Shown here piece by piece: positions 32,801 to 44,044 of a stretch of DNA of 64,000 nucleotides; position 1 is the first letter of the stretch; every line of letters starts with the position of its first letter. The translations under genes and the position numbers were made by a program. A model generated the notes under the pieces. That model saw only the letters and a program-made list of their open reading frames with translations, ran no database searches and had not been told where the DNA came from. Source of the DNA: Symbiodinium kawagutii (lineage: Eukaryota > Sar > Dinophyceae > Suessiales > Symbiodiniaceae); contig VSDK01013374.1 in assembly GCA_009767595.1 (NCBI GenBank), forward strand, positions 16,408 to 80,407, written 5' to 3'.

Positions 32801-35800
32801 GCCGGGCATCCCAAATAACCCGACCCTTTGACGATATTGTTCTGTTTGGTAACATCTTAGGTACTCGTGCCATTGCCACCGACACGACCCCTTCGAGCTC
32901 TTCTTGCCCCTGATCGAAACAGATCAAGACCCTTCCTCGACTTGCATCTTTCCACAACTGCTGCGCTGCTTCCTCAAGGTACTCTTTGAGGCTCGGGTGG
33001 GGTCCCGCTCGCACTCTGCGACCAACTCCTCCCTCATAACATGCGGAAATGCCCCATATGGCATTCTCCCTTGCTTTTTCCAACAAAGGTTCAGAGACCA
33101 ACCCGTCAAAGAAGTCCGAATGAAGGCCTTCAAAATGGTCCCCTTTGAGCATGACCCAAGTCCTCCTGATTCCTCGATGTGCTTCCTCCACCCCACCTGC
33201 TTCTTGCAGGACTGAAATTCCCAGGGTAGCAGCAGTCTTAAATGCTTCTTTGGAGTACTCCTGCACGGTAACGTGTTCAAGGTAGGCTTTGCACGTCTTC
33301 TCCAACCCTTCGGTCAAGGGTTCAATCAGAGGGCCTTTGAGATCAGGGCCTTTCAGACCTTGATACCATTGGGTTGGTGTGCCACCGGGCGAGAAACTCG
33401 CCTCGGTGCCTCCACCTACCCGGGCAGGAGAAGAAAAAAGTGCACCATCCCCCCCCCCGACGGAAGCATCCAAGCGGGAGCGAAGAACAACAGTGGCGAT
33501 GATGTCAGCCATGTGAGGTGAGTACATAGCGCTGCGAGCGGTAGCAGCCCCTTCCACCGGATCATGAGAGTGAAGTTTGGGGCAAGTCAAACTGAGAGCT
33601 TGCTGCATAGCAGGATCGGTGGTGCGGATCAGGGTGGGTTTCAGATGCAAGCCACCTGAGGGGGAGGACAAGCCTGTTTGGCATTGGTCGAGGCGAGCCC
33701 GCAGCCAACGAAGATCGGCGAAGGTGGTAAGAGAACGGGGTTCCTTCCAAGCCATGGAAGTGAGAGGGTTCTCAACATGAGCGTCGCGACCATCGGCCAA
33801 CTGAAGGCCAGCCAAATCCAAAGCATAACCCAAATGCAAACGACCTTCCTTCAAACGGAGGGTCATATCGCAGTTGCGAAGGATGGCCAACCGAATCCAG
33901 GCACAAAACGGAGAGCAAGGAAAAGAGCCCCAATAATGTCTGGGTTTGGCTCGTTTGAGAAGGGCTCGTCCAAGGGAGCGATCCTTTGCAAGTCGAAAGT
34001 CCTGGCCGTGATCCAAGCCAAGGTGAATGGCCAGGCCGCCTTTGGCTGTGACCGCTTTTGAAGCGCGGGCTTCACCAGCATACACCTCCAGGAAGTCCAA
34101 ACCCTGGGTCAGAGCTTGTTGAAAGATTAGGCCTTGAGGGCCTAGCCAGTCAATGATGTCTTGGTTGGACCACTGAGTGTCATCAAGCTCCTTGAGTTCC
34201 AAAGTGCTGGGTGTCCAAGCTCCAATCTTGCCAGGATCCTCCACCTTCAGATGAAGCCCCAGCACCGAAGGTGGACGAGCACCCGTCTTGCGAGGAACTT
34301 CTTCGGGGTGACTGCAACGGGGACACAGCAAGTAGTCCCGGGCGCGAACCGACGCCTCGGATCCACTTGCTGCTTCCAGATGGCACTCCCAACCAGCTGC
34401 GATCACCTCTCGGATGATGGGTGGGGATCGGTCCAAAGCTTTGGGGACAAGTAGCCTCATGTGACCTTGGTGAACCAAAAGATGGATCTGTTGGTTGGCA
34501 TGGCCCGAGGACAGAGCGCCTGTGATCACTTCGGTGGACAGGTCTTGGTCAGAAGCCATTCGCACAACATGCAAGGTGTAACCCAACAAAGAACTCGAAG
34601 GGAACGAAGCCATGGTGCGGTAGTCCTTGTCGTGGGACCAGTGAAGGAGATCGTGCACGAACACTCGAAGGTCTGCTTCAGATCGTGGCAAAGTTTCCGG
34701 GCATTCACCCAGATGGCGACTTGCTTCAGTGGCCTGTGCCACGAGTTCTTCTCGCAACAGGTTGGTTTGCCTTTGGACCTCTGGTTGAGATGGCACCCGT
34801 CCGTGCTTGCGATGCAGGTAACCGGCAGCACAATGCAACAAAAGGCACTGTCGTGCCTCGGGACCTTGATCCTGGTCACTCGAGAGAAGTTCCAAAGGCC
34901 AGCCCCCACAAGGATATAACTTGTCTCCAAAATCGTAAACATCCCAGCTTCCCCCTTCCCATGTAAGGACGCCTCGTCCCACCCCATCTTGCCAGTCAAG
35001 GGAGGACAGATGTCCAACATTGGGTGAGTAACCTGTCTTGTGTGAAGTGGCTCCCTGAAGGGCTTCATCTGCTGCGGCTGACAAGGATGGGCAACCCTGA
35101 TCTCTAGCCAGCTCCAAAGCGCTTCGAACATCATTGAAGCTCAGATCCATCTCAGGATTTGCCTCTTTGAGCTGAAGGAGTTGGTTATTGAGAAAGGTTC
35201 TCAGTTGTTCCCCATACCCCTCAGTAAGTTGAGTGTGTTCGACATCTTTCATCTTACCCAACCGTTCTTGCACATCAGGTGGTAACGTTCCCGCATCGAC
35301 AGGAGCTTCTCTTGGCTGCTTGTCTGCATCATAGTCCTCAAAGAACTGGAAGTCAGGCCCTTCAAGGAGGGACATCATCTCAGCTTCCTGGTCCGTCGGG
35401 TTGAAGCAAGTGAACTCATCCGGTGGCGCCTCCTGCACCTCATCCTTGGACTTTATCTCAGCCTCAGCATCACCCAAGGACTTCCCAACCTTAGAGTCGG
35501 GAGGTGTTGGTTCGTGCTCGCCAACTTTCTTGAGCCGCTTTCCATCGGCGATCATCTCTTGATTCTTCGCCGCTTGGGTCTTTCGGATGGTTTCCATCTG
35601 TTCACTTGCTTGGGCCTCAGTCAACTTCGCTTTGCCTTTCAGGCCTCCTCTCCGGATCAGTTGCAGCTGCACTGACCAATCCATTGACTCCCACCGAGGG
35701 GCGGGCCCATGCGAGTGTGGACAAGCACTGGGACGTGCACAACCCCGATGGCACATGTTGTCCCAACAGAGATACTTGGCCCCTTTTTTCTCTTTGGGCC

Positions 35801-38800
35801 GGTGGTCCAGAGCTCTCGCTGCTTCTTTGTTTGTAAGGGGTGGACCCAACAACGCTTTGGCCTGAGTTTCTGCTTTGCCGGTTTTAGGACCCGGGCGCGA
35901 TTCCCACGCCTCAGGTCCTTCCCCGGCTTTGCCACCGTACAGATGCCCACCAGGTGTTTTCTTCAAGGCTACCTGCCAGCAAGCACGAGACAGCAACCGA
36001 TTGTGACGAGGGATGACATCGGTGTGGAAGTACTCAGCCGTGTCCTCCAGAAAGAAAGTCCTGGGCAGACGCAACCATGGCTCCCCATCCTCTCCAGGAG
36101 CCGTGACAAAGAAGCGGATGCGTTCAAAGGACGGGGATTCTTCCTTCATGGCTCGGCGGAGCTCCCGGTCCACATCCTTCAACTCTTCCACAAAGCGAGC
36201 CCAGAGCTCTTCCCAAACACTGAAGATGGCGTGTGCTGGCCACATGTAGGCATGCTCTTCACCAAGCTTCAAGAGGTAGGAGGCGGCTTGCTCGAAGGAT
36301 GAGTAGTGTTCAGTTCCATAAACACATGAGATGGCCCACGCTTCCCTCAAGGCGTTCCTGTACCATGAGTTCAAAGTCATCGGTGGCTTGGGTCGTTTCT
36401 CCAGTTTGAGATCTGAACACCCTGTCCAGTTGTCAAACTCTTCCTCCGAGGCAAGGTTGAAGTCGGCAGCAGACAGGCTGTACTCAGGGAGGGATTTGAC
36501 ATCTTTCCCACCCAGACTCATCGCAGCCAATCCGTAGGCCACCCTGTTGTTGATATTCACCGGGAATTGCATCAGGCGAAGTTGTGGCCTCCCTTGGGTC
36601 GAAGTTGCACGGGGTGAGTGGAAAAGCTCCTTCCCCACCGTAGCTTTGCCTAAAGGAACCGTCAGAGCGTCACATCCCCTCACCAAGAACACCAATCTTT
36701 CCTCCAATTTACCGATGGAAGCCAGTTTCCCCTTATCATGGCTGGCAGCTTCATCCTTGGATGTTACCGCCTTGGCAATCGCTTGGAGTGCCTTCGTGGT
36801 TTCATCCATTCGGGGTGGCTCACCATCGGTATACGCACCTGCATGTCTTGGCCTCGACACTGAGGCAAAGGTTGCATAGGCACTCCTGCCTTGGGGTTCC
36901 CCTCCAAGCATCGGTGTTGGGAGAGTGGCTGATCCCCGTGGCCGATAAAGGCTGGTCACATTCGCCAGGAACGCTTCTTGGCCACTTGAGGTTGCAGCTT
37001 GAGGCAAAACCTCCACAGGCCTTGCTGGTGGCAAGGGCTGGAACTCTTCCTCTCGAATTGGTGGGGGTGGTTGCCGCAAACTGAGGACCGGATCAACTGG
37101 GTCTTCAACACCTTGGAGGCTTTGAGGGCACTCTTCGGTGACGAGGTTCACAATTGCCCTTCTGGCAACCGGTGGGTAATCTCTAGGCAACTTCGTAACG
37201 TAGGCGGTGGCTTGTTCTTTAAGTTCCTCCCACGTTTCCCTCGGGCCTTTTTCTTCGGTCACACACACTTGGAGTGCATCAACCTCCTCTTTGCCCTCCA
37301 ACACTTCACGCAAGTACTTCCCCAAAGAAGTAGCTTGAGTTGATGGCTGAGATGTCGTTGGCACAGTCTGTTGCCTGCCCAGTCCGGGCGCGATGCGCGC
37401 CTCGGACCCAGGCATGGGGTCGACGAGTGGTTGTGATTCCAAGTGCTTAGCAAAGGTTGGCTTGCCTTTGGAGGACGGTCGAGCTTTCTCATCTTTGGCC
37501 CCGTGAAGTTTACACAACCTCAAACCGGAACGAGTGGGGTGTCTAACCTCCCTGTCACAGCCTTCGAACACACAAGTCCGCTTTGCTGCTTGGCCTTCGT
37601 AGAGAGCTCGATGATGATGACAGCAGTTGAAGTAAAAATTTCCGTCCTCATGTTTCAAATCTTCTGCACTGCTGACCTCGGCATCGGAAGGAAGAAGTTT
37701 CAACTTGTCTCCTCGGGCGGCATCCTTACATGGTGCATTGGCCAATGGGGTGGCCTTCCCATTCACCATGAAAGCCACCGACTCGGCCTGACAAGTGGCA
37801 TCTTCCTCCCCTTCTGACTCGGTTTCCGAATTCTCATGCCGAGGAGTTGATGCGCCACTGCTAGGTGGAACACGACTCCTACCCTTCCTTCGCTTTGAGC
37901 AGCAGCAGGCACAACAGCACACCCATTTCACCGCATTCTTCAAAGCCTTCCAGAAGCTTCCACAAGCTCCAACAGTTGAATAGCCGCACAGCCATGCAGC
38001 CGTTGCACACCTGGCCAAGGGCCCTTTACCTGCAGCGTCTTGCAAGTCGAAGTCGAGGTGCCTCGGAATGGTGGCTGATGCCACCGCGTGCAGGCAATCA
38101 TCATCCTGCTGGCCACACGGGTGTGTGGCGCATAGGTGCACTCGGCACTCCATTCCCTCCAACTGGTTACGGTAGTACCTATGCGATGATGCATGCACTG
38201 AATCGCACATAGCCACAAACCCGTGACGGTTGGTTCTGCCACGGAGAGTCCCGTGCCTCAGTCTTGCAATGGCCGTGCCGTCTGTCACAAGAAGATCAAC
38301 GGGTTCTCGTCCTTCCCCTCGTGCACGCACTTCTTGTTGAACGTACCCTGAAGTCCATTCTTCACGGCCCCTTGGTCCCACCCATTTGGGCCGGAACACT
38401 CTGACTCCATGGATTTGGGCGAGTTCGTACCATTGCCCATGTCCTCGCAAGTACCGCCAGAACGCAAGGCTGTGGCGGCCCAACGGGATGAGGATCCAGT
38501 TGCAAGTCCAAACGAGGAGTTGCACCATGAACAAAGCCACGGAAGCCGTGGCCAACCAGTAGGACCACTTTGCAGCTAACCCTATAGAGGCGCAAAGGGT
38601 GCCGCAGTAGTGCATGCTGGTGTGGGCTGCGTCAGAGAGAATCTTGAGGCTGATTTTCACCAGCCAGGAAAACCCCCATGGCCACCTCCACCAACTGTTT
38701 TGTTGAGGGTCAGACTCCGGGCGCGATGGCACGCCACGGGTCTCCCTTTCTGTTGCTTTGCCCTTCTCGCAGGATTCACCCGCAGGGCAGGTCTCATTGG

Positions 38801-38909
38801 CACCCTCAAAGAAAGGAATGCCCAAGCTCCCAATCCCCCAGGAGTGGGAACGAACAAGTGGGTCGCATATCACCAAGAGTGTTGCTAGAACAGAACGGAG
38901 CCCGTACAT
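29819..38909 (-). CDS. Retroelement polyprotein, N-terminal part (zinc fingers, methyltransferase-like, RT, RNase H, start of Tpt1-like domain)
   Basis: About 3,030 codons from ATG 38909 to the gap. Residues from the ATG, in order: hydrophobic start; membrane stretch about 110-140; CCCACCC cluster about 325-340; Cys/His segment about 425-470; C-x8-C-x5-C-x3-H zinc finger about 1046-1067; OTU-like segment about 1350-1490 (CLLLHC, GHMRLL). A cytosine-methyltransferase-like domain follows at about 1600-1757 (LEVYAGEARA, SFPCSPF, AHVENP). Reverse transcriptase spans about 2020-2290, with KKDVADAFKWLP (motif A), FGWVGAPGEY (motif B) and LMDDAV (catalytic Asp pair). RNase H spans about 2353-2513, with acidic residues in ASGDATLD, ALTELLA, YMGDNQ and VVADALT. 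A later segment (about 2658-2703, GYHVEARSVCG) resembles a methyltransferase C-terminal region. Near 2920 a Tpt1-like domain begins (LSYVLRHAAG, EEGWVRWEDLL, LIHGSYTRH) and runs into the gap. In this class the polyprotein supplies capsid, cDNA synthesis and RNA removal. Confidence 0.9.
31036..31059. repeat. Palindromic stem-loop, copy 4
   Basis: cctgggcgcg, loop aaa, cgcgcctcggg, with one wobble pair in the outer stem. Reads PRRVSRPG, a different frame from copies 2 and 3. Confidence 0.85.
31678..31701. repeat. Palindromic stem-loop, copy 5
   Basis: tccgggcgcg, loop aag, cgcgcctcgga; same bulge. Reads PRRASRPD. Confidence 0.87.
33383..33408. repeat. Palindromic stem-loop, copy 6
   Basis: caccgggcgag, loop aaa, ctcgcctcggtg; same inner compensatory pair as copy 2 but different outer arms (CACC/GGTG). 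Reads EASFSPG. Confidence 0.88.
34336..34361. repeat. Palindromic stem-loop, copy 7 (degenerate)
   Basis: tcccgggcgcgaacc then gacgcctcgga; the core is recognisable but the stem is imperfect. Reads EASVRAR. Confidence 0.65.
35887..35918. repeat. Palindromic stem-loop, copy 8
   Basis: ggacccgggcgcg and acgcctcaggtcc around a longer loop; outer arms GGACC/GGTCC pair. Reads EAWESRPG. Confidence 0.72.
37382..37407. repeat. Palindromic stem-loop, copy 9
   Basis: gtccgggcgcg, loop atg, cgcgcctcggac; same bulge, outer arms GTCC/GGAC. Reads EARIAPG. Confidence 0.88.
38713..38742. repeat. Palindromic stem-loop, copy 10 (diverged)
   Basis: actccgggcgcgatggcacgccacgggtct region; core pairs ggcg/cgcc with bulge, and outer agac/gtct bases also pair. 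Reads RGVPSRPE. Confidence 0.68.
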
Positions 38910-38927
38910 GTCTGCCCCCAACCCCCT

Positions 38928-39011
38928 GGGATCTCTAAGACCCTTGAACCTAAAGGGGTGAAACAAACACTGAACCAAGGAAACACAGCACACGCAAGCT
39001 AAATGCCCATA
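38928..39011 (-). repeat. Terminal split direct repeat A1
   Basis: 84-bp copy of the A2 repeat, forming the 5' end of the element in coding orientation. The polyprotein ATG (38909) follows 18 bases after it. The frame stays open back into the repeat to a GTG at 38993, but the ATG is the more likely start. Confidence 0.95.
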
Positions 39012-42000
39012 TTATCACTTACACCATCAAACATCGCCATCATCACATATCATCACCACCACTCACCACACCAACCAGCACGGCTATGCATTTGATGACA
39101 TGAATGACACTGCAAACAACTGACCAGCTAACTGCTCATGTCGGGTCACACGCTTGGGAGAATCTTGTTTGTGGGGGAAAATGCTGGCAGTAGCTGGTGT
39201 TCTTTGATTTGCTTGGGCGCTCAGCCATGGAGGTACGTCCTCCTCTACTTCAAGTCTGTTTCCACTCGTAAGGTTCACTATCTGCTAGCATGGCTGCATT
39301 CTTTCAGGGCTGAAAATTCATCGTGACCATCCCTACAAAGCACAAATGAGTGTGGATCAGTCAAGAGTTGGTCGATATCCCCGAGGAACCTGAAAAGTGA
39401 TCCAAGTAGTTGTAGATTGGTCTATAACCCACTTCTCTGTTGCTGTATCTGCCATAGGCTTTACTTTCCGTTGGTTCCCCTAGCTATGACCTAAGCAAAA
39501 AGTGCCTGGCAGCCTGGGGGCCTTCAGTCTTCATTCATGTCATTGAACAGCTCTGAGACGCTGAGGTAAGCATCACACCAATCATCATAGTTTGCCTTCT
39601 GGCAATCAAACATGCCTGGAAAATCGTCGAGTCCCAAAAGGTAAACATAGATACACCCTCTAGAACTGGTGGATTAGCCTTTACTCAGCCGAATATATAA
39701 ATACAAACAAGTAAATTCATATATGTATGTTTGAATTATTAATTTACCGATATATAGAAAACGTACCGCGCTAGTAACCCTGATAGCATGACCCCAATGG
39801 GAACCACACCCCCCTCTCCCTGAGATTTCGGCTGCATCGAGGGGCACCTCGGACGTGCCACCACAGCATACCCCTGGGTTCCTTGGCGCTAAGGTGACAC
39901 CAAACGAGCCACTAGCAAAAGCGCCTGGCTACGATGGTTGGGATGGCTGACCATGCCTTCTTGCAAGCTGGACGTATTCAGCGGGTGTTCATCTCTTGAC
40001 CCTGCAGAGCGGTTTCTGAAAATGTTGGTGCCCCAAAAATGGATGGTTTATTGTTGCTAAAGTGTTGATAATGGATCGCCCAAAGATCCTCAAAGCTTTC
40101 TGTAGCAATCTGTGCTTTCTGGTTTTGGCGACCGTCGGCACAGACCAAAACCAACTTCAACATGCCGTTTCAAGCAAACCATCGTCTCAGCGACCTATCA
40201 GCCTTACCCCTAAGCTCTAGTCGGTGACCACATGTGACTACACCGTCCATTGTTGGATGGTTGTGGGGCACCAAATCATCGCTGTCTGCTGTACAGCCCA
40301 CTGAGTGGCACGCCACTGATCTGGAATCCGAGACGTAACTGGAGGGGCTGCCCAAAGATGTTTGCGGAGCCTGCGGGACACAGGAGGAAACACCTGAAGT
40401 CGATCAAACCCTGAGGCTAGTGATGGCTAGTGCTTGCTGCATTTTCAGGATCCACCTGGGGACCCATGTGCTCATGACAAAATTAAAGGTCAACATCTTC
40501 CAGATCCATGCACCTGCAGAGTTAAACTTGACAACACAATAAATGTCAAGTGGTCAAGTCATGTCGCTTTTTGTTTATGTTCTTGACCCCTCTCCATTTG
40601 CAACACGTGGGCAAACGGAGTCTATGGAGTGCGGGAAACGATGCGAAACCCAAACTAAAGACCTGCTGAGAACTTCTCCACAATTCCAGCCTGGTAGGGG
40701 TTGGATCCCAGTTACCCATGGGGATACTCTTTCGTATCATGTCCATGCTAGTCTCCAGGAGCTTACTGAACTTGAGAACAAACACCTATTGAATACACAC
40801 GGACTATGACAAAGTCAACGTACTGTGTGGTTGTAGTGCAATCTGGCGCTTCGTGCCGGGTGGCACTCTTCAAGCAGCATTCATGATATTGCATACCCCT
40901 CCCTGCAAGTGACACATGGCAGACCATTTCCTTGAGCACTTTGCCATCCACAAATATCCACAGTAGTCATTCTGATAGACTGTCTCTCCGGTTGTTTTTT
41001 TATTGATTTATTTACTACGATGTTTAGCTGTCTCCAAGTATGTGTATTTCATGTCATTGCCAACATGCCAACTAAAAGTGTCGACCCTTGCTGCTGAGCG
41101 CCCACTCACAAAATCACTGCCCAAATTGTCCTGCTTTGCCCTCTGCGAGGAAGCCTTTTGTCTGCTTTTCCGCGGTGTTGAGGTAGATCTGGGCGAGCTC
41201 AGCGGAATGTAGCTAGACAGTTCAGATTTCCTCGGGGTCGTATCCAGCTTGTTTTTTCATGAGTTACTAGGAGGATTGATGCACCCGGTTGCATCCACAT
41301 TTGAAAGTCATACATTTACATAATGAAAACATATGCGTCATCTGCGGCAGTCTTGGGACTGTAGATTTCAAAGAGGAAAGTATATGACCAAATAAATTCA
41401 AATGATTGAAAACAAACGTGGTGTAACAACACAATCGACACCCACAAGTACACATTGATTTGCAATGGTATACTTAAACAATTTGGGCTGCACAATCGAT
41501 GGATAGCGGTGACAAATTACTTACTTAATGATCCCTTCCTACAACCACATGCAGGGCTATATCTAGATATGACAGTGTTAGCTCATCATGAGTCCACTGC
41601 AAGGAAAGCAAGTTTGTGCATTGCATCGGGTAAACGGTTGTGCTTTCACATGGAGGTAGTCCAGCTTTGACATATCTAATTCTCCAGTGACGTCCTGCAC
41701 TTTTCTTCATACCTCGCATAGTTGCGAAACGACATGGGGCCTTATTCTGCGATGAGAGCGACTTGATATGTCAAGGCTACAGTGATGAACGATGGAGATC
41801 AACGCACAATCGTGTGCCCCTGGTGGCTTCCAATGACCAGCCCGCAACCACCCAAACTTCAAGACATGGAACTCATCTGCTTGTCCTCTCTTGTGGCAAC
41901 CTCAAGTGCCGACCGTCACTTTATCTTGACCTGATTCATTCTGCAAAGTAAGGCTCACTCGCTACAGAATTGTCCAAAACATTTACCGCCCACACCACCC

Positions 42001-43686
42001 ACTTCCAAATGTGTGCTCTTACACAGTATTGAGGATGGTGATTGAGTGGCTTGGGATACAGGTCAATCACCATTCTCCTCCCTTTTGGCACAGATTTGCC
42101 TTGACCTTACACTAGTTTTCAAAGGCAGGCAGCGGTGAGTATGAACATGACCACCCAATCATTGGATACTAAATCCTATTGTTCACCATTGACTGCAACA
42201 AACATGAGCCTACTGGTTGCTTCATCCAAGTCGTTGTCTCCCCAACCGGTCGCCTGGCCCTTCGAATGGAAGCCAAAGACTGAGCTTGCTCCTGGCCGCC
42301 AGTTGTTGTGTTCCTTTGTTGTTGCCGTGCTGGGCCGTTGATGGTTTTCGCTTTGTTGCTGTTCATGGCAGCTATGGTAGGAGTAGTCGCAAAGGTGGTG
42401 GTACTTCTGGGAGTGGTAGAAGAAGCAGCAGCAGTAGTAGCAGTAGGAATCGTAGAAAATCTATAGATGGGGTGGAAACCAATCACAAGTGGACAGAAAA
42501 ATCAGAAAACACATGAACATTTTTTTCTGCTGCTGGAATCTCTGCCTTTCCCCAACCGACGACTTGCCAAACCACGAGCCAAAAACATGTCAAAATATCC
42601 AACATTCAAATCCACAGGGTTGGCCACATGGAAAGCAAAATTGTCATCTATGAACTATTGGGAATTCAAGCCGCACGGCCCATGGACATCTTCTCATGTC
42701 TGCTCATTTTCGAGAAGCAAAGCTAAAGTAGCTGACCCACTTCCTCTCAATATTTGGGAAGGCGAACCACTGAGTTCAACCGACACAGAATGAGAGAACA
42801 ACTTGGCCGTTCAGCATGCTGTGCCAGCTTCGTTGTGAACACCGAAATGTTATCGCAGCATTTTCGACCTGAAACAAGGCAACTAATGCACACATATACA
42901 GGCCTAATTGCGCCTGATACTTCCTCACAGATTCCCCCATCACCGCCGACGCAGCCGCTCCTTCAAGGACGATGCACCTCGGCCGCTGAAGAACCGGCAG
43001 CAGGCCATGGACCAAATCAAAGTTTCAGGAGTAAATCAAAAAATAAAGAAAGTATCTGATTCTACAGGCAAGGAAAAATTCGAAAAGAATAAACAAACAA
43101 TATATGTGATCATGTCTGTCAATCAAATAACTGCAATTTCTGTTTGCACACATCGTTCTCATGTAAATAATCACCGGAATCTACCCTACACACCTCTCTG
43201 CACCTTGGAAAGCCGGCTGAAGCCCTATGACCAATGGCGAGTGGCCCTGGGCGAACAATGCCAAGTTACTGGTCTCTCTATCCGGGTCTCCCTATCCTCA
43301 CAGGTGCTCCACGCACGGTGTCTTCACCTACAATTGAAATGTGTTAAAGTTTGGTATCTATAGATAGATAATTTGATAGGTAATTTGAAATACATATATA
43401 GATTAAGGAAGGTAAATACATTAAATACGCCATTTTTGTTGGAGTACCTGCCCCATTCGACCAAGCATGCATGTGCCAGAATTGAAAACCCTAGATCTGC
43501 TGGAGACACATGACGTGCACCGCTTAGAATCCAAAGTCCCAGAGTCTCTAGTTTCACACCATCTTTCAACGTTTTCAGCTGCTGGTCTCAGTGGGAAAAG
43601 CAGCGATCCAATGACTCTATGAGAAACATTTTCCAACACATAATTGGAGTGAACCTTGGAGTAGCCTCCAAATTGGCAAACAATTG
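39012..43686. other. Spacer downstream of the retroelement
   Basis: No well-bounded gene. A plus-strand frame at about 41077-41212 (ERPLTKSLPKLSC, then VEVDLGELSGM and stop) might be a terminal exon but its acceptor is weak. An (AGC/AGT)n Ser-type run lies at 42415-42450. Confidence 0.4.
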
Positions 43687-43790
43687 GGTGTCTCTCAAAA
43701 TAGGGATACCCCCAAATCATCCATTAATAGTCATTTCATTTATAGTAATAAACCAGCCATTTTTGGGGTCCCTTATTCTGAGAAACCACC
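43687..43790. repeat. Hairpin repeat, copy 1 (~104 bp, inverted arms)
   Basis: Left arm tctctcaaaatagggatacc (43691 on) and right arm ggggtcccttattctgagaa are imperfect reverse complements of about 30 bp separated by about 40 bp. A related hairpin is at 61922-62021 in the same orientation, so this is a dispersed small repeat, perhaps a MITE. Confidence 0.7.
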
Positions 43791-44044
43791 AATTGACCAA
43801 ACACGACCAACAACCAAGAGCAAACCCCCTTCTGGTCTTGGCTCCATGGGCTTCTCGCAGCACTGGGGCGCCAAGCTGGTCAAGCTGTCATCTGCCATGG
43901 CTTGGTAACCAGCTTTGGGTTACCATCACCAAGGCCAGACCCTTCTTGTGAATAGCGAGCTGTGTGTATTGCCAATCGCCCCCTTCAACAAAAGTTTCTT
44001 GGACATTGATTAATTACTAGAGGGGTTGTAAAGTGGCATTCAAG

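Larger units (their letters stand above)
26393..39011 (-). mobile_element. PAT/Ngaro-type tyrosine-recombinase retrotransposon (DIRS order), essentially complete
   Basis: A 12.6-kb element read on the minus strand. In coding orientation it has A1 (39011-38928), a giant polyprotein, then B1 (26695-26593), A2 (26593-26510), a 14-nt GC linker and B2 (26495-26393). This A1-ORF-B1A2-B2 order is the split-direct-repeat layout known for PAT and Ngaro elements. These integrate through a circular intermediate using a tyrosine recombinase instead of an integrase. The repeat pairs look identical by eye, suggesting recent insertion. The coding region carries reverse transcriptase, RNase H and tyrosine recombinase, plus modules I would not expect in the class: Tpt1/KptA-like, OTU-like and cytosine-methyltransferase-like. 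An assembly gap (29717-29818) interrupts it. No target-site duplication is evident, as expected for the class. Confidence 0.9.

Noticed and set aside
27315-38961. Many open frames of 60-200 codons on both strands inside the retroelement
   Set aside because: They overlap the polyprotein, which has the recognised domains; G/C-rich codons keep the other frames open.
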